The notes below the pieces were generated by a model. That model saw nothing but the letters and a program-made list of their open reading frames with translations. It was not told the DNA's origin and did not search any database. Position numbers and translations under genes: made by a program. This document shows positions 56,835 to 64,000 of a stretch of DNA of 64,000 nt, piece after piece (the stretch's first letter is position 1; each line of letters starts with the position of its first letter). This DNA comes from Nevskia sp043781855 (GTDB lineage Bacteria > Pseudomonadota > Gammaproteobacteria > Nevskiales > Nevskiaceae). The stretch spans positions 1 through 64,000 of the forward strand of contig JAYWBB010000083.1 of NCBI GenBank assembly GCA_043781855.1. The letters are read 5' to 3'.

Positions 56835-59333
56835 TTGAAAGAAGTGTTCAACGCGATCGCGTACACGCTGGCGCACTGGCTGCTGCGCCCGCTGATCGGC
56901 TGGACCAAGTACCGCGTGGCGCCGGCGTCCTTGATCGGAATGCTGAAGCTCGACCCTTTGCGGCCGGTCTGTTACGTGCTGCCGCAGCGCAGCTGGATCG
57001 ACCTGTTCGCGCTCGAACGCATCTGCCGCGAACACGGCTTGCCGCAGCCGTCGCGCGTGGCCGGCGCACTGCCGACGGTCGAGCGCGCCGGCCTGGTCTA
57101 TCTCCCGGCTTTGCTCGAAACCTTCACCCACGGCCGCAGCTCCGAAAGCGGCCTCGCGAATCTGATGGCGGACGCGGCAGACCGACCCGGTTACGACTTG
57201 CAGGTCGTGCCGGTCTCGATTTTCTGGGGCCGCGATCCGGGCCAGGAAACCTCGCTGTTCAAGCTGATCTTTTCCGACAGCGTGCAGGCTGGGCGCATCC
57301 GCAAGTTGCTCATCGTGATCGCGAACGGCCGCAATGTGCTCGCGAATTTCGGCTTGCCGCTGTCGTATCGGGATTATCTCGTCAACGCGGCGGGCAACGC
57401 CGACGGGAGCCCCGCGCGGGCCGAGAAGAAACTCGCGCGAGCGCTGCCGCGCGCGCTGCACTTCCACTTCCTGCGCGCCCGCACGGCCGCACTCGGGCCG
57501 ACGCTGCTGCGGCGCGGTGTCGTGATCGACGGCGTGCTCAATTCCCCGGGCGTGCGTCAGGCGATCGAACACGAGGCACGCGACAAGAACCTGACGCTGT
57601 ATCAGGTCACGGCGAGCGCCCGGCGCAGCGCCGAGGAGATCGCGGCCGATTATTCATCGGCGGCGGTGCGGGTGATGGCGCGCATCCTCGGCACGATCTG
57701 GAACCGCGTGTTCAAGGGCGTGGAAGTGCAGGGGCTGGAGCGGGTCCGTGCGCTCGCGCAGACCCACGAAATTCTCTATCTACCCTCGCATCGCAGCCAC
57801 GCGGATTACCTGCTGCTGTCCTATGTGCTTTACAGCGCCGGCCTGGTCGTGCCGCATATCGCGGCCGGCATCAACCTTAATTTCTGGCCGGTCGGCGCGC
57901 TGCTGCGCCGGGGTGGGGCGTTCTACATGCGCCGCAAGTTTTCCGGCGATCCGCTGTACACGGCGGTGTTCCGCGCCTATGTCGATGGCCTGGTCCGGCG
58001 CGGCTATTCGATCGAGTTTTTTCCCGAGGGCGGGCGCAGCCGCACCGGCCGCCTGCTGCCGCCGAAGACCGGGCTGCTGGCAATGGTCGCCGAATCGTCC
58101 TTGCGCTCGCGCGTGCGCAAAGTCGCGCTGGTGCCGGTGTTCATCGGCTACGACAAGGTCTGGGAGGTCGGCAGCTATTCCAGAGAATTGCGCGGTGGCG
58201 GCAAGCAGCGCGAATCCGCCGAAGGGCTGCTGAAGGCGACAAAGATTCTCGGCAAGTCCTACGGCAAGGCCTACGTCAATTTCGGCGAACCCGTGATCCT
58301 GCAGGATCACGCCGACGCGCATCTGCCCGGCTGGCGGGAGACGCTCGAAGCGAATCCCGATGCCCGACCCGAGGGCTTTTCGCGGTGGGTCACCGGGCTC
58401 GCGCAGGAGCACATGCGGCGCATCAACGCGGCGGCGGTCGCGAGCCCGGTCGGGCTCGCCGCCTGCGCGCTGCTTGCCGCGCCACGCCGCGCCGCGACCG
58501 AGGACGAACTGGTCGACCAGATCGGCCATTTCGTCGATCTGCTGCAAGCTTGGCCGGGACACCAGCAACTCATGCTGCCGATGTCGGACCCGAGAGCCGT
58601 GCTGGCCTGGGCCGCGCCGATCGCGCGCATGCAGCGTGTGCCGCATCCCTGGGGCTATCTGGTGGTCGGGGCCGGCCGCGACGGCGTGCTGATGACCTAC
58701 AACCGCAACAACATCCAGCATCTGTTCGCGCTGCCAGCGCTGATCGCGGCGTTCTTCCGCACGCGCGGCATTCTCTCGGACGAGGCGATCTACACCGGCT
58801 GCCGCGCGCTTTATCCGTTCCTGCGCAACGAATTCTTCCTGCCCTGGGAACCGGCCGATTGCGAGGCGGTGGCGCGCGGCTATGTCGACCGCATGCTCGG
58901 CTCCGGCCTGCTGATGCGCGACGCGGATGGGCGATTGCGGAGGCCCGATGTCGGCAGTCCGGCCTACTCCGGTTTCGCCGCACTCGGCCACGTGCTCGGC
59001 GAGACGCTGGAACGCCAGGCCATGGCGGTGCTGCTGCTGACCGAGGAGCGCCAGAGCGGCCAGGAACTGCGTCGCGAGAAGTTCGAGAACGATTGCCGCC
59101 TGCTCGCCGAGCGCATGGCCGTGCTGACCGGCCGCGATGCGCCGGAATTCTTCGATCGTGCGCTGTTTGCAGCGTATCTCGACACGCTGATCGAGGTGGG
59201 CGTCGTCACCGAAGACGAGCACGGGCTGCTGACCGTGGACGCGCGCTGCGAACGCATCGCCGAACGCTCGGTTGAATTGCTCAGCGATGAAACCCGACAA
59301 ACGCTGCTGCAACTGCTGGCGCGGCGGCGTTGA
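56835..59333 (+). CDS. plsB: Glycerol-3-phosphate 1-O-acyltransferase
   Basis: Membrane-associated enzyme for the first acylation of phospholipid synthesis, using acyl-CoA or acyl-ACP. The 832-aa protein has the acyltransferase block I YLPSHRSHADYLLLSYVLY (HX4D), block II GAFYMRRKFSGDPLY, block III IEFFPEGGRSRTGRLLPPK and block IV VALVPVFIGYDKVWE. Length matches E. coli PlsB. The start is not ATG: TTG 56820, TTG 56835 and GTG 56844 are in frame. TTG 56835 is preferred because GGGA lies 9 nt before it and a -10 box at 56799 makes 56820 too close to the transcript start. Confidence 0.93.
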   Translation: MKEVFNAIAYTLAHWLLRPLIGWTKYRVAPASLIGMLKLDPLRPVCYVLPQRSWIDLFALERICREHGLPQPSRVAGALPTVERAGLVYLPALLETFTHGRSSESGLANLMADAADRPGYDLQVVPVSIFWGRDPGQETSLFKLIFSDSVQAGRIRKLLIVIANGRNVLANFGLPLSYRDYLVNAAGNADGSPARAEKKLARALPRALHFHFLRARTAALGPTLLRRGVVIDGVLNSPGVRQAIEHEARDKNLTLYQVTASARRSAEEIAADYSSAAVRVMARILGTIWNRVFKGVEVQGLERVRALAQTHEILYLPSHRSHADYLLLSYVLYSAGLVVPHIAAGINLNFWPVGALLRRGGAFYMRRKFSGDPLYTAVFRAYVDGLVRRGYSIEFFPEGGRSRTGRLLPPKTGLLAMVAESSLRSRVRKVALVPVFIGYDKVWEVGSYSRELRGGGKQRESAEGLLKATKILGKSYGKAYVNFGEPVILQDHADAHLPGWRETLEANPDARPEGFSRWVTGLAQEHMRRINAAAVASPVGLAACALLAAPRRAATEDELVDQIGHFVDLLQAWPGHQQLMLPMSDPRAVLAWAAPIARMQRVPHPWGYLVVGAGRDGVLMTYNRNNIQHLFALPALIAAFFRTRGILSDEAIYTGCRALYPFLRNEFFLPWEPADCEAVARGYVDRMLGSGLLMRDADGRLRRPDVGSPAYSGFAALGHVLGETLERQAMAVLLLTEERQSGQELRREKFENDCRLLAERMAVLTGRDAPEFFDRALFAAYLDTLIEVGVVTEDEHGLLTVDARCERIAERSVELLSDETRQTLLQLLARRR

Positions 59334-59366
59334 TCGAAGCCATGCCGGCGGGGCGGGAGCCTGGGC

Positions 59367-59372
59367 TATAAT
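59367..59372 (+). promoter_or_regulatory. Consensus -10 box upstream of the FKBP gene
   Basis: TATAAT in a GC-rich context 73 bp before the ATG, with no clear -35. A likely promoter core for the FKBP-type gene. Confidence 0.45.
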
Positions 59373-59444
59373 CCGCGCGCGGCGAAGGTGGACATCCTTT
59401 TTCGTCCGCCTCAGCCACCCCCTCATTGCCATAGGATTCCAGAC

Positions 59445-60239
59445 ATGTTCAAGCCCAACCGCGCGCTGCTGCTGGTCGCCAGCGCCGCGTTCGTCGTCGC
59501 CTGCACCAAGCCGGCGGCAGAAAACAAGAGCGCCGCTGCACCCGGCGCCGCCCCCGCCGATCTCGGCACCGACGCCCAGAAATTCGGCTATGCCATCGGC
59601 GTCGACCTCGGCCGTTCGCTGGCCCAGGTCAAGGACGATGTCGACGTCAAGTCGCTCGAAAAAGGTCTTGAGGAAGTCGCGTCCGGCAAGGAGCCGCGCA
59701 TGGACGACAAGGCCCGCGAGGAGATCAAGAACGCCGTCTCCAAGAAGATCCAGGAAAAGCAGGTCGCCGATCGCACGGCCAAGGCCGGCAAGGCCAAGAC
59801 CGATGGCGAGACTTTCCTCGCCGAGAACGGCAAGAAGGACGGCGTGAAGACCACGGCCTCCGGCCTGCAGTACACGATCGAGAAGGAAGGCGAGGGCGCC
59901 GTTCCGACCGTCACCGACAAGGTCACGGTGAACTACAAGGGCACGCTGCTGAACGGCGAGACCTTTGACAGCTCCTACGATCGCGGCCAGCCGGCCACGT
60001 TCCCGCTTGCCAATGTCATCCCGGGCTGGACCGAAGGTCTCCAGTTGATGAAGGCCGGCAGCAAGGCCAAGTTCTGGATTCCGTCGACGCTCGCTTACGG
60101 CGACCGCGGCGCTGGCGGCAAGATTGGTCCGAACGAGACGCTGGCGTTCGAAGTCGAGCTGATCAGTGTCGAGAAGGCCGATGCGCCGAAGGCGGACGCT
60201 CCGAAGACCGACAAGCCGAAGCTCGAAAAGAAGAAGTAA
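59445..60239 (+). CDS. FKBP-type peptidyl-prolyl isomerase lipoprotein (FkpA/Mip-like)
   Basis: 264-aa periplasmic chaperone-isomerase. The signal sequence ends in a lipobox-like VVAC (SAAFVVACTKP). Residues about 40-130 are the helical dimerisation domain of FkpA/Mip (KFGYAIGVDLGRSLAQ, ISSKK-like AVSKKIQEKQVADR). Residues about 140-240 are the FKBP domain with GLQYTIEKEGEG, VTVNYKGTLLNGETFDSSY, VIPGWTEGLQLMKAGSKAKFW-type core and IPSTLAYGDRG. The tail is Lys/Ala/Pro-rich (APKADAPKTDKPKLEKKK). AGGAT is 8 nt before the ATG. Likely role: folding of envelope proteins. Confidence 0.93.
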   Translation: MFKPNRALLLVASAAFVVACTKPAAENKSAAAPGAAPADLGTDAQKFGYAIGVDLGRSLAQVKDDVDVKSLEKGLEEVASGKEPRMDDKAREEIKNAVSKKIQEKQVADRTAKAGKAKTDGETFLAENGKKDGVKTTASGLQYTIEKEGEGAVPTVTDKVTVNYKGTLLNGETFDSSYDRGQPATFPLANVIPGWTEGLQLMKAGSKAKFWIPSTLAYGDRGAGGKIGPNETLAFEVELISVEKADAPKADAPKTDKPKLEKKK

Positions 60240-60258
60240 GCTTTTTCGAGCATCAGCG

Positions 60259-60286
60259 AAAAGGCCCGGCAAGTCCGGGCCTTTTT
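60259..60286 (+). terminator. Rho-independent terminator after the FKBP gene
   Basis: Stem AAAAGGCCCGG and CCGGGCCTTTT with a 5-nt loop, followed by T residues, 20 nt after the stop. Confidence 0.93.
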
Positions 60287-60382
60287 GTTGCGCGTTGCCG
60301 GAAAGCGCAGCGCCGGTCGACGGAACAAACGGCCGGGACAGGCGTCACAAGGTCTGTTGCGAATCAGCCCGGAGTTCTCTCA

Positions 60383-60661
60383 ATGCCGCGCACGACCATC
60401 AAGATTCACCTGCCCGCCTATCGTCGCCGCGCGCTGGAACTCCAGACCGATGCTCGCGAGGCGGCGGACGCCTACGACGTCAATATCGGCCGCTACATCG
60501 AATATCTGAAAGTGGCGGCCGCAGCAGCGGGCTTGGAAGTGACGACCGATACGCACGATGATGGTCCGACCTATGCCATCGAGGAAGAAGACCACGCCCG
60601 GAAAAAAGCCGCGCACGACTGGCTCGAGACGATTCCGGATATCTGGAACTGGATTCCGTAA
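60383..60661 (+). CDS. Small conserved-looking hypothetical protein (92 aa)
   Basis: I do not recognise this protein. GGAG lies 8 nt before the ATG and the frame uses codons typical of the region. It starts with a basic beta-like segment (RTTIKIHLPAYRRRALEL) followed by a helix and ends in an acidic then aromatic tail (EEEDHARKKAAHDWLE, PDIWNWIP). It is soluble, with no signal peptide and no Cys. It is isolated between the FKBP terminator and the convergent DUF4124 gene. Confidence 0.65.
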   Translation: MPRTTIKIHLPAYRRRALELQTDAREAADAYDVNIGRYIEYLKVAAAAAGLEVTTDTHDDGPTYAIEEEDHARKKAAHDWLETIPDIWNWIP

Positions 60662-60681
60662 CCGCATCGCTATTTTCAGGT

Positions 60682-61125
60682 TTACGTGCAGCTCTGATCG
60701 GCCTCGCCCTTGGCCTTCTTCAATTCGACATCGAACTCTTCGTCGGTGTAGCGCGCGGGCTGGCCGTCGGGTCCGGTCTTGAACAAGCGGCGCGCGGTTT
60801 TTTCTTCGAGAAACGTGATGCGTTCGCGCGCTTTCGCGCAGCGCTCCAGGGTTTCGGCTCTGAGCTTGAGACCGGCCTCGCGCGTCTTGTTGACTTCGGC
60901 GGACTGCCTCTCCGCGCTCTGCTGTGCGTTGCGCAGACTCTCAACGTGCGGCGCCGGCGTGGCCGGCGCGACTTGTGGTGTCACGCGCTGGTAGGGCGCA
61001 ACGGCCGGCGCGTCCTGCGAGAAATGGGTAATGCCGTCCTTGTCCACCCAGCGATAGATTTCGGCAGCGGCAAGACTGGCGAGCGGCAGGCCGCAGACGA
61101 CCATGACGAGCAGGACTTTCTTCAT
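60682..61125 (-). CDS. DUF4124-domain exported protein
   Basis: 147-aa protein. A signal peptide covers residues 1-20 (KKVLLVMVVCGLPLASLAAA) and is followed at once by the DUF4124 motif EIYRWVDKDGITHFSQ, a short beta domain common in gamma- and betaproteobacteria and of unknown role. The rest is a Lys/Arg/Glu-rich predicted coiled coil (about residues 60-145). The start at 61125 is set by the signal peptide. It follows the DUF1329 gene by 53 bp on the same strand. Confidence 0.87.
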   Translation of the reverse strand: MKKVLLVMVVCGLPLASLAAAEIYRWVDKDGITHFSQDAPAVAPYQRVTPQVAPATPAPHVESLRNAQQSAERQSAEVNKTREAGLKLRAETLERCAKARERITFLEEKTARRLFKTGPDGQPARYTDEEFDVELKKAKGEADQSCT

Positions 61126-61178
61126 GCGCGCAGTGTAGGGAAGCCGCGACCCGCCAACAATGCTGCACGCCGGGCGGT

Positions 61179-62558
61179 TCATTTCAGCGGAATGGCGCCG
61201 ATGCGCCGCGCCCAGCGGTTCGCCTCCTCGGGCATGAAGCGGTCGGAATCGACGTCGGCGAAAATCGATTCCGGCTGGTCGTTGTCGATTCCGGTGGCGA
61301 GGTAGCGTCGCGCCGGAAGATCGTAGACGGTTTCGAGCGCGGGCATGAGCAGGGGCTGATCATAGGCCATCAGCGTGTGAATCTCCTGCACGCGCAGCAG
61401 TTGATCGTCGCGCCCATAAAGTTCGACGAGCAGGATTTGCCAGGAGTCTTCGTCGAGATACAGGCGCCGCCGGGTCCAGACTCCGGGCAGGCTGTGCGGC
61501 AGAGTCGCCTCGACCACCCAGACGCGATGCAGCTCATAGCGCAGCGGCGGGAGATTGAGATGGCGCGGTCCGAGCAGGTCGGCGATCGTCAATCCGGCGC
61601 GATGCAGGCGGTAGGCGTTGTAAGGCACATAGATTTCGCGCTTGCCGAGCAACTTCCACTTGTAGCGATCCGGACTACCGCTGTAGCCCTCGCGCTGATC
61701 CTCGTTGAGCAGCCCATCGGCGCCGATCACCCCGACATCGCCGCCGACTTCGCTGGTCCGGGACAAGAGCGGCCGGTCCGGTCCCGGGCTGCGCTGCCAG
61801 CCGTAGTACGGCGGCTTCAGCGTTTCGTGCGTGAGCTTGAGCGAGCCGGCAAGACGTGCCGGATCGAGGACCGCAAGGACGTCGAACGTCACGACGCTGC
61901 CCTCGCTTCTGAAGTTTGGTGCGTCGACCGTACTGAATTTGCTGCGCTGATAAAACCGGACCCGCGAGACATCCCCGGACGCCGCGACGGTTGCCTGCAC
62001 GTAAATGCGGTCGCGTCCCCGACCGCGCCAGCGCAGACGGTGATTCCAGATCGCTTCGAGCCCGCCGTCGGATTCGTTGCCAATGATCGGAAACGGTACG
62101 CCACCCGCGGCCTGTTCGAGCTGGCCGTCGGCTTCCGCGAAGTGCGCCTTCTCGGCATTCTGCCGGCTGCCGGCGTAAAAGACTGCGGGCGCGGCTGCAC
62201 TTCGATGCGCCGCATAGACGGGCATCCCGAAATCGTCAGGCAGCGCCGAGAACAGGGCCCGTTGACCGGGCGTCAGCCGCGCCTCGTAATTGGCAAGCGT
62301 GTCGCGCGTGATCGTGAACAGCGGCTTCTCGTCCGGCCAGGGATCGACATAACGGCCCTGCGCCATGAACCCGGCCGGCAGACGCTCGGGTGTCAGTCCG
62401 CCGTCCCAGGCGGGAATGCTGTCGTCGGCATTGCCAGCGCGCTCGGCGCCCATCGGCGTGAGCTCGCCATCGAGGCGGCGGGCCTGTTCCGGCGACACGG
62501 CCGCCTGGGCCGGAACCAGGCCGGCCAACAGCAAGAGCGTGATCCAGACACGATCCAT
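61179..62558 (-). CDS. DUF1329-family exported lipoprotein-like protein
   Basis: 459-aa periplasmic protein of the LolB/LolA-like DUF1329 family. Signal peptide 1-20 (VWITLLLLAGLVPAQA), then family patterns LTPMGAERAGNADDSIPAW, GQRALFSALPDDFGMPVY, KWKLLGKREIYVPYNAYRL and WVVEATLP-type strands, ending ANRWARRIGAIP. AAGGAG is 6 nt before ATG 62558; the in-frame GTG at 62561 is too close to it. DUF1329 proteins usually work with DUF1302 outer-membrane proteins and RND exporters. Here the DUF1302 gene lies about 61 kb away. It is divergent from a TetR regulator over 144 bp. Confidence 0.9.
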   Translation of the reverse strand: MDRVWITLLLLAGLVPAQAAVSPEQARRLDGELTPMGAERAGNADDSIPAWDGGLTPERLPAGFMAQGRYVDPWPDEKPLFTITRDTLANYEARLTPGQRALFSALPDDFGMPVYAAHRSAAAPAVFYAGSRQNAEKAHFAEADGQLEQAAGGVPFPIIGNESDGGLEAIWNHRLRWRGRGRDRIYVQATVAASGDVSRVRFYQRSKFSTVDAPNFRSEGSVVTFDVLAVLDPARLAGSLKLTHETLKPPYYGWQRSPGPDRPLLSRTSEVGGDVGVIGADGLLNEDQREGYSGSPDRYKWKLLGKREIYVPYNAYRLHRAGLTIADLLGPRHLNLPPLRYELHRVWVVEATLPHSLPGVWTRRRLYLDEDSWQILLVELYGRDDQLLRVQEIHTLMAYDQPLLMPALETVYDLPARRYLATGIDNDQPESIFADVDSDRFMPEEANRWARRIGAIPLK

Positions 62559-62634
62559 CACGAACTCCTTTTTAGTTTGCGTGGACCATACCCCAACACG
62601 ACGGATCGATCGCCGATACGGTCCGCGCTTGCTT

Positions 62635-62656
62635 GCGTACGCACCGGTACGTTACG
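62635..62656. promoter_or_regulatory. Possible TetR operator between DUF1329 and its divergent regulator
   Basis: An imperfect palindrome centred on ACCGGT (GTACGC-ACCGGT-ACGTTAC) lies in the 144-bp divergent gap about 50-70 bp before the TetR start. Its position fits an operator for the adjacent regulator. Confidence 0.3.
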
Positions 62657-62702
62657 GTTTTGAGCCGGCACTCGTGTACGGCCAAAACGAACCCATACCG
62701 CG

Positions 62703-63347
62703 ATGACTCCCGAATCGGCGTCGAAAGCCAGTCTCAGTGTCGAAGCCTGGGCCGAAGCCGCACTCGAGGCACTGGCGTCCGGCGGCCTCGACGCCGTCGC
62801 GGTCGAGCCGCTCGCGCGCCGCCTGCGCGTGACCAAGGGCAGCTTCTACTGGCACTTCGCGAATCGCGAGGCGCTGCTGCATGCCGCGCTCGCGCTCTGG
62901 GAAAAACGCGAAACGCTCGATGCTCTCGAAGGTGTTGCGGAAATCGACGATCCATTCGAACGCATCGTCCGCTTGTTCAAACAGGCCAACGCCAGCCACA
63001 AGGCCGGCCGGCTGTATCTTGGTCTCGCGGCCGCGAGCGACGACCCGGCGGTCGGCGAGGTCGTGCGCCGTGTCTCGGCGCGCCGGCTCGCCTATCTGAA
63101 CCAGTGCTATCTCGCGCTCGGCATGAACGCGCACGATGCGCGTCTCTGGTCGACGTTCGCTTACGCTACCTTCATCGGCAACCAGCAGGTTCATCGCGAC
63201 GTACCCGAGCGCTTTCCCGACGGGGCGGATTTTCGCGAGTACTTCAAATTGATGTTGAAGACGCTGGTGCCGCATGTCGCCGACGATGGCGACGCCGCCG
63301 GCGCCCATCCGACGCTCGTGCGCCTGCATCCACCCGGCGACGCGTAG
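62703..63347 (+). CDS. TetR-family transcription regulator
   Basis: 214-aa repressor-type protein. The N-terminal helix-turn-helix shows AEAALEALASGGLDAVAVEPLARRL followed by VTKGSFYWHFANREALLHAAL, the classic TetR recognition helix. The C-terminal half is an all-helical ligand and dimer domain. Its place, divergent from the DUF1329 gene, suggests it controls that gene and itself; the ligand is unknown but may be a hydrophobic molecule. No clear ribosome-binding site precedes the ATG. Confidence 0.92.
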   Translation: MTPESASKASLSVEAWAEAALEALASGGLDAVAVEPLARRLRVTKGSFYWHFANREALLHAALALWEKRETLDALEGVAEIDDPFERIVRLFKQANASHKAGRLYLGLAAASDDPAVGEVVRRVSARRLAYLNQCYLALGMNAHDARLWSTFAYATFIGNQQVHRDVPERFPDGADFREYFKLMLKTLVPHVADDGDAAGAHPTLVRLHPPGDA

Positions 63348-63439
63348 CGCTCGCCAGCGTGACTTAGACTGGCGAGCCCCATGGTTGCGCCAAGGAACAC
63401 GGACGCCAGCGCCAGCCACTACCGGGCACCATCCTCATC

Positions 63440-63754
63440 GTGCGGAAGAATCCTGTGCAGCATTTTGTCGTCGAAGTGATTTACTGCGTGCCGGTCGCGC
63501 GTATCGAAGAGAGCAGCGCGGCGCATCGCGTCTATATCCAGTCCGGCATCGATCAGGGTCTGATTCTCTGCGCCGGCCCGCGTGTGCCACGCGAAGGCGG
63601 CATCATCCTCGCGCGCGCCGACTCGCAGGCGACGCTCGAAGCGTTCTTCGCGGCCGATCCCTATTTCCGCGAGGGGCTTGCCGACTATCGCTATGTCCAA
63701 TTCCAGCCGCTGCGCCATCAAGCCGCGTTGATCGACTGGGTCGGCCCGGCCTGA
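63440..63754 (+). CDS. YciI-like ferredoxin-fold protein
   Basis: 104-aa protein matching the YCII-related domain: an early beta strand (FVVEVIYCV), a helix with an HR (SSAAHRVYIQSG), GLILCAGPRVPREGGIILARA, and a final FFAADPYFREGLADYRYVQFQP with the conserved D-P-(Y/F) motif. Members of this group include small hydrolases and dehalogenase-like proteins, but most have no proven role. The start is given as GTG 63440, with no clear ribosome-binding site, so it may be a few codons off. Confidence 0.78.
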   Translation: MRKNPVQHFVVEVIYCVPVARIEESSAAHRVYIQSGIDQGLILCAGPRVPREGGIILARADSQATLEAFFAADPYFREGLADYRYVQFQPLRHQAALIDWVGPA

Positions 63755-63774
63755 CCGGCCGCGGCGGCAACGTT

Positions 63775-64000
63775 TCAGTAGGCCGAGGCGCCGCTGATCC
63801 AGCGTTCGACATCGGCGCTGTCGTCGATAAGTTTTTCGATCCCGCGCAACAAGACCGGCGCGCCCTCGCAACCGAGATAGTGCGTGATGGTCCGATGACG
63901 GCCATCGAGCATGAATTCCATCGTCACGGTCGCGGCATCGGTCGACCATAGCCCGCAGGCCGGCCCGGCCGGCGTGTAGTCGTCCGCGAGTGCTGCGAAC
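63775..64000 (-). CDS. C-terminal part of a DUF6438-like protein (runs off window)
   Basis: The minus strand is open from 64000 to a TGA at 63777-63775, giving 75 residues. They include VTMEFMLDGRHRTITHYLGC, EGAPVLLRGIEKLIDDSAD and VERWISG. The pattern of a basic strand, H-Y-x-G-C, then A-P and a final helix with R-W is what I associate with the C-terminus of DUF6438, whose function is unknown. Start and N-terminal domain are outside the window. Confidence 0.65.
   Translation of the reverse strand, partial: FAALADDYTPAGPACGLWSTDAATVTMEFMLDGRHRTITHYLGCEGAPVLLRGIEKLIDDSADVERWISGASAY

Noticed and set aside
57780..60272. Minus-strand frame of about 830 codons opposite plsB and the FKBP gene
   Set aside because: It crosses two well-defined genes and a terminator, and its sequence has no recognisable domain.

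Overview
This window looks like chromosomal DNA of a high-GC gammaproteobacterium. PlsB, a coq7-type ubiquinone hydroxylase, an E. coli-type SpeD, a CRP-like regulator, a phasin and the DUF1302/DUF1329/DUF4124 families point towards Nevskiales/Solimonadaceae or a neighbouring Xanthomonadales-like group; this placement is inference, since no rRNA gene is present. I see no rRNA, tRNA, IS element, prophage or CRISPR array. Most of the window is dense housekeeping DNA with short gaps and many 4-nt ATGA overlaps.

Positions 1-8.3 kb (minus strand) hold lipid and membrane genes: the N-terminal part of a DUF1302 outer-membrane protein, a lipase-type lipoprotein, GlpD translationally coupled to a FadE-like protein whose acyl-CoA dehydrogenase core looks eroded, and an M28 peptidase. 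From 8.4 to 12.8 kb (plus) come coq7, an egtD-egtB ergothioneine pair and an MFS transporter. From 12.8 to 19.5 kb lie speD, an OsmC protein, a CRP-family regulator and a rpe-trpE-trpG-trpD-trpC block. From 19.8 to 26.3 kb are a catalase, a small membrane protein, purC, a DUF6489-like protein, a phasin with a clear sigma-70-type promoter, and a long RecQ.

The most unusual region is 26.4-43.6 kb on the minus strand. It is a cluster of five co-oriented reading frames, four of them built from DUF11-type extracellular beta-sandwich repeats. In transcription order these are a 173-aa single-domain protein, an 890-aa protein with calcium-loop-like motifs, a 1,993-aa hybrid with DUF11/SdrD_B-like modules in front of a large predicted outer-membrane beta-barrel, a 103-aa coupled small ORF, and a 2,467-aa protein of about 17-19 tandem repeats, most with one cysteine pair. 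I propose that it encodes a barrel-anchored or barrel-exported surface fibre or layer. A 471-bp upstream region carries operator-like repeats. This is the best candidate for an undescribed system here.

From 44 to 64 kb there is a YihY/BrkB membrane protein, fadD, an OmpA-family protein with calcium-type repeats, a cyclic-nucleotide-domain patatin phospholipase, a SAM methyltransferase, a DUF885-M2 peptidase-POT transporter set suited to peptide scavenging, plsB, an FKBP-type isomerase lipoprotein, DUF4124 and DUF1329 proteins with a divergent TetR regulator, a YciI-like protein and the C-terminal part of a DUF6438-like protein. Lipid turnover (lipase, FadD, FadE-like, GlpD, PlsB, patatin, phasin) recurs through the window.
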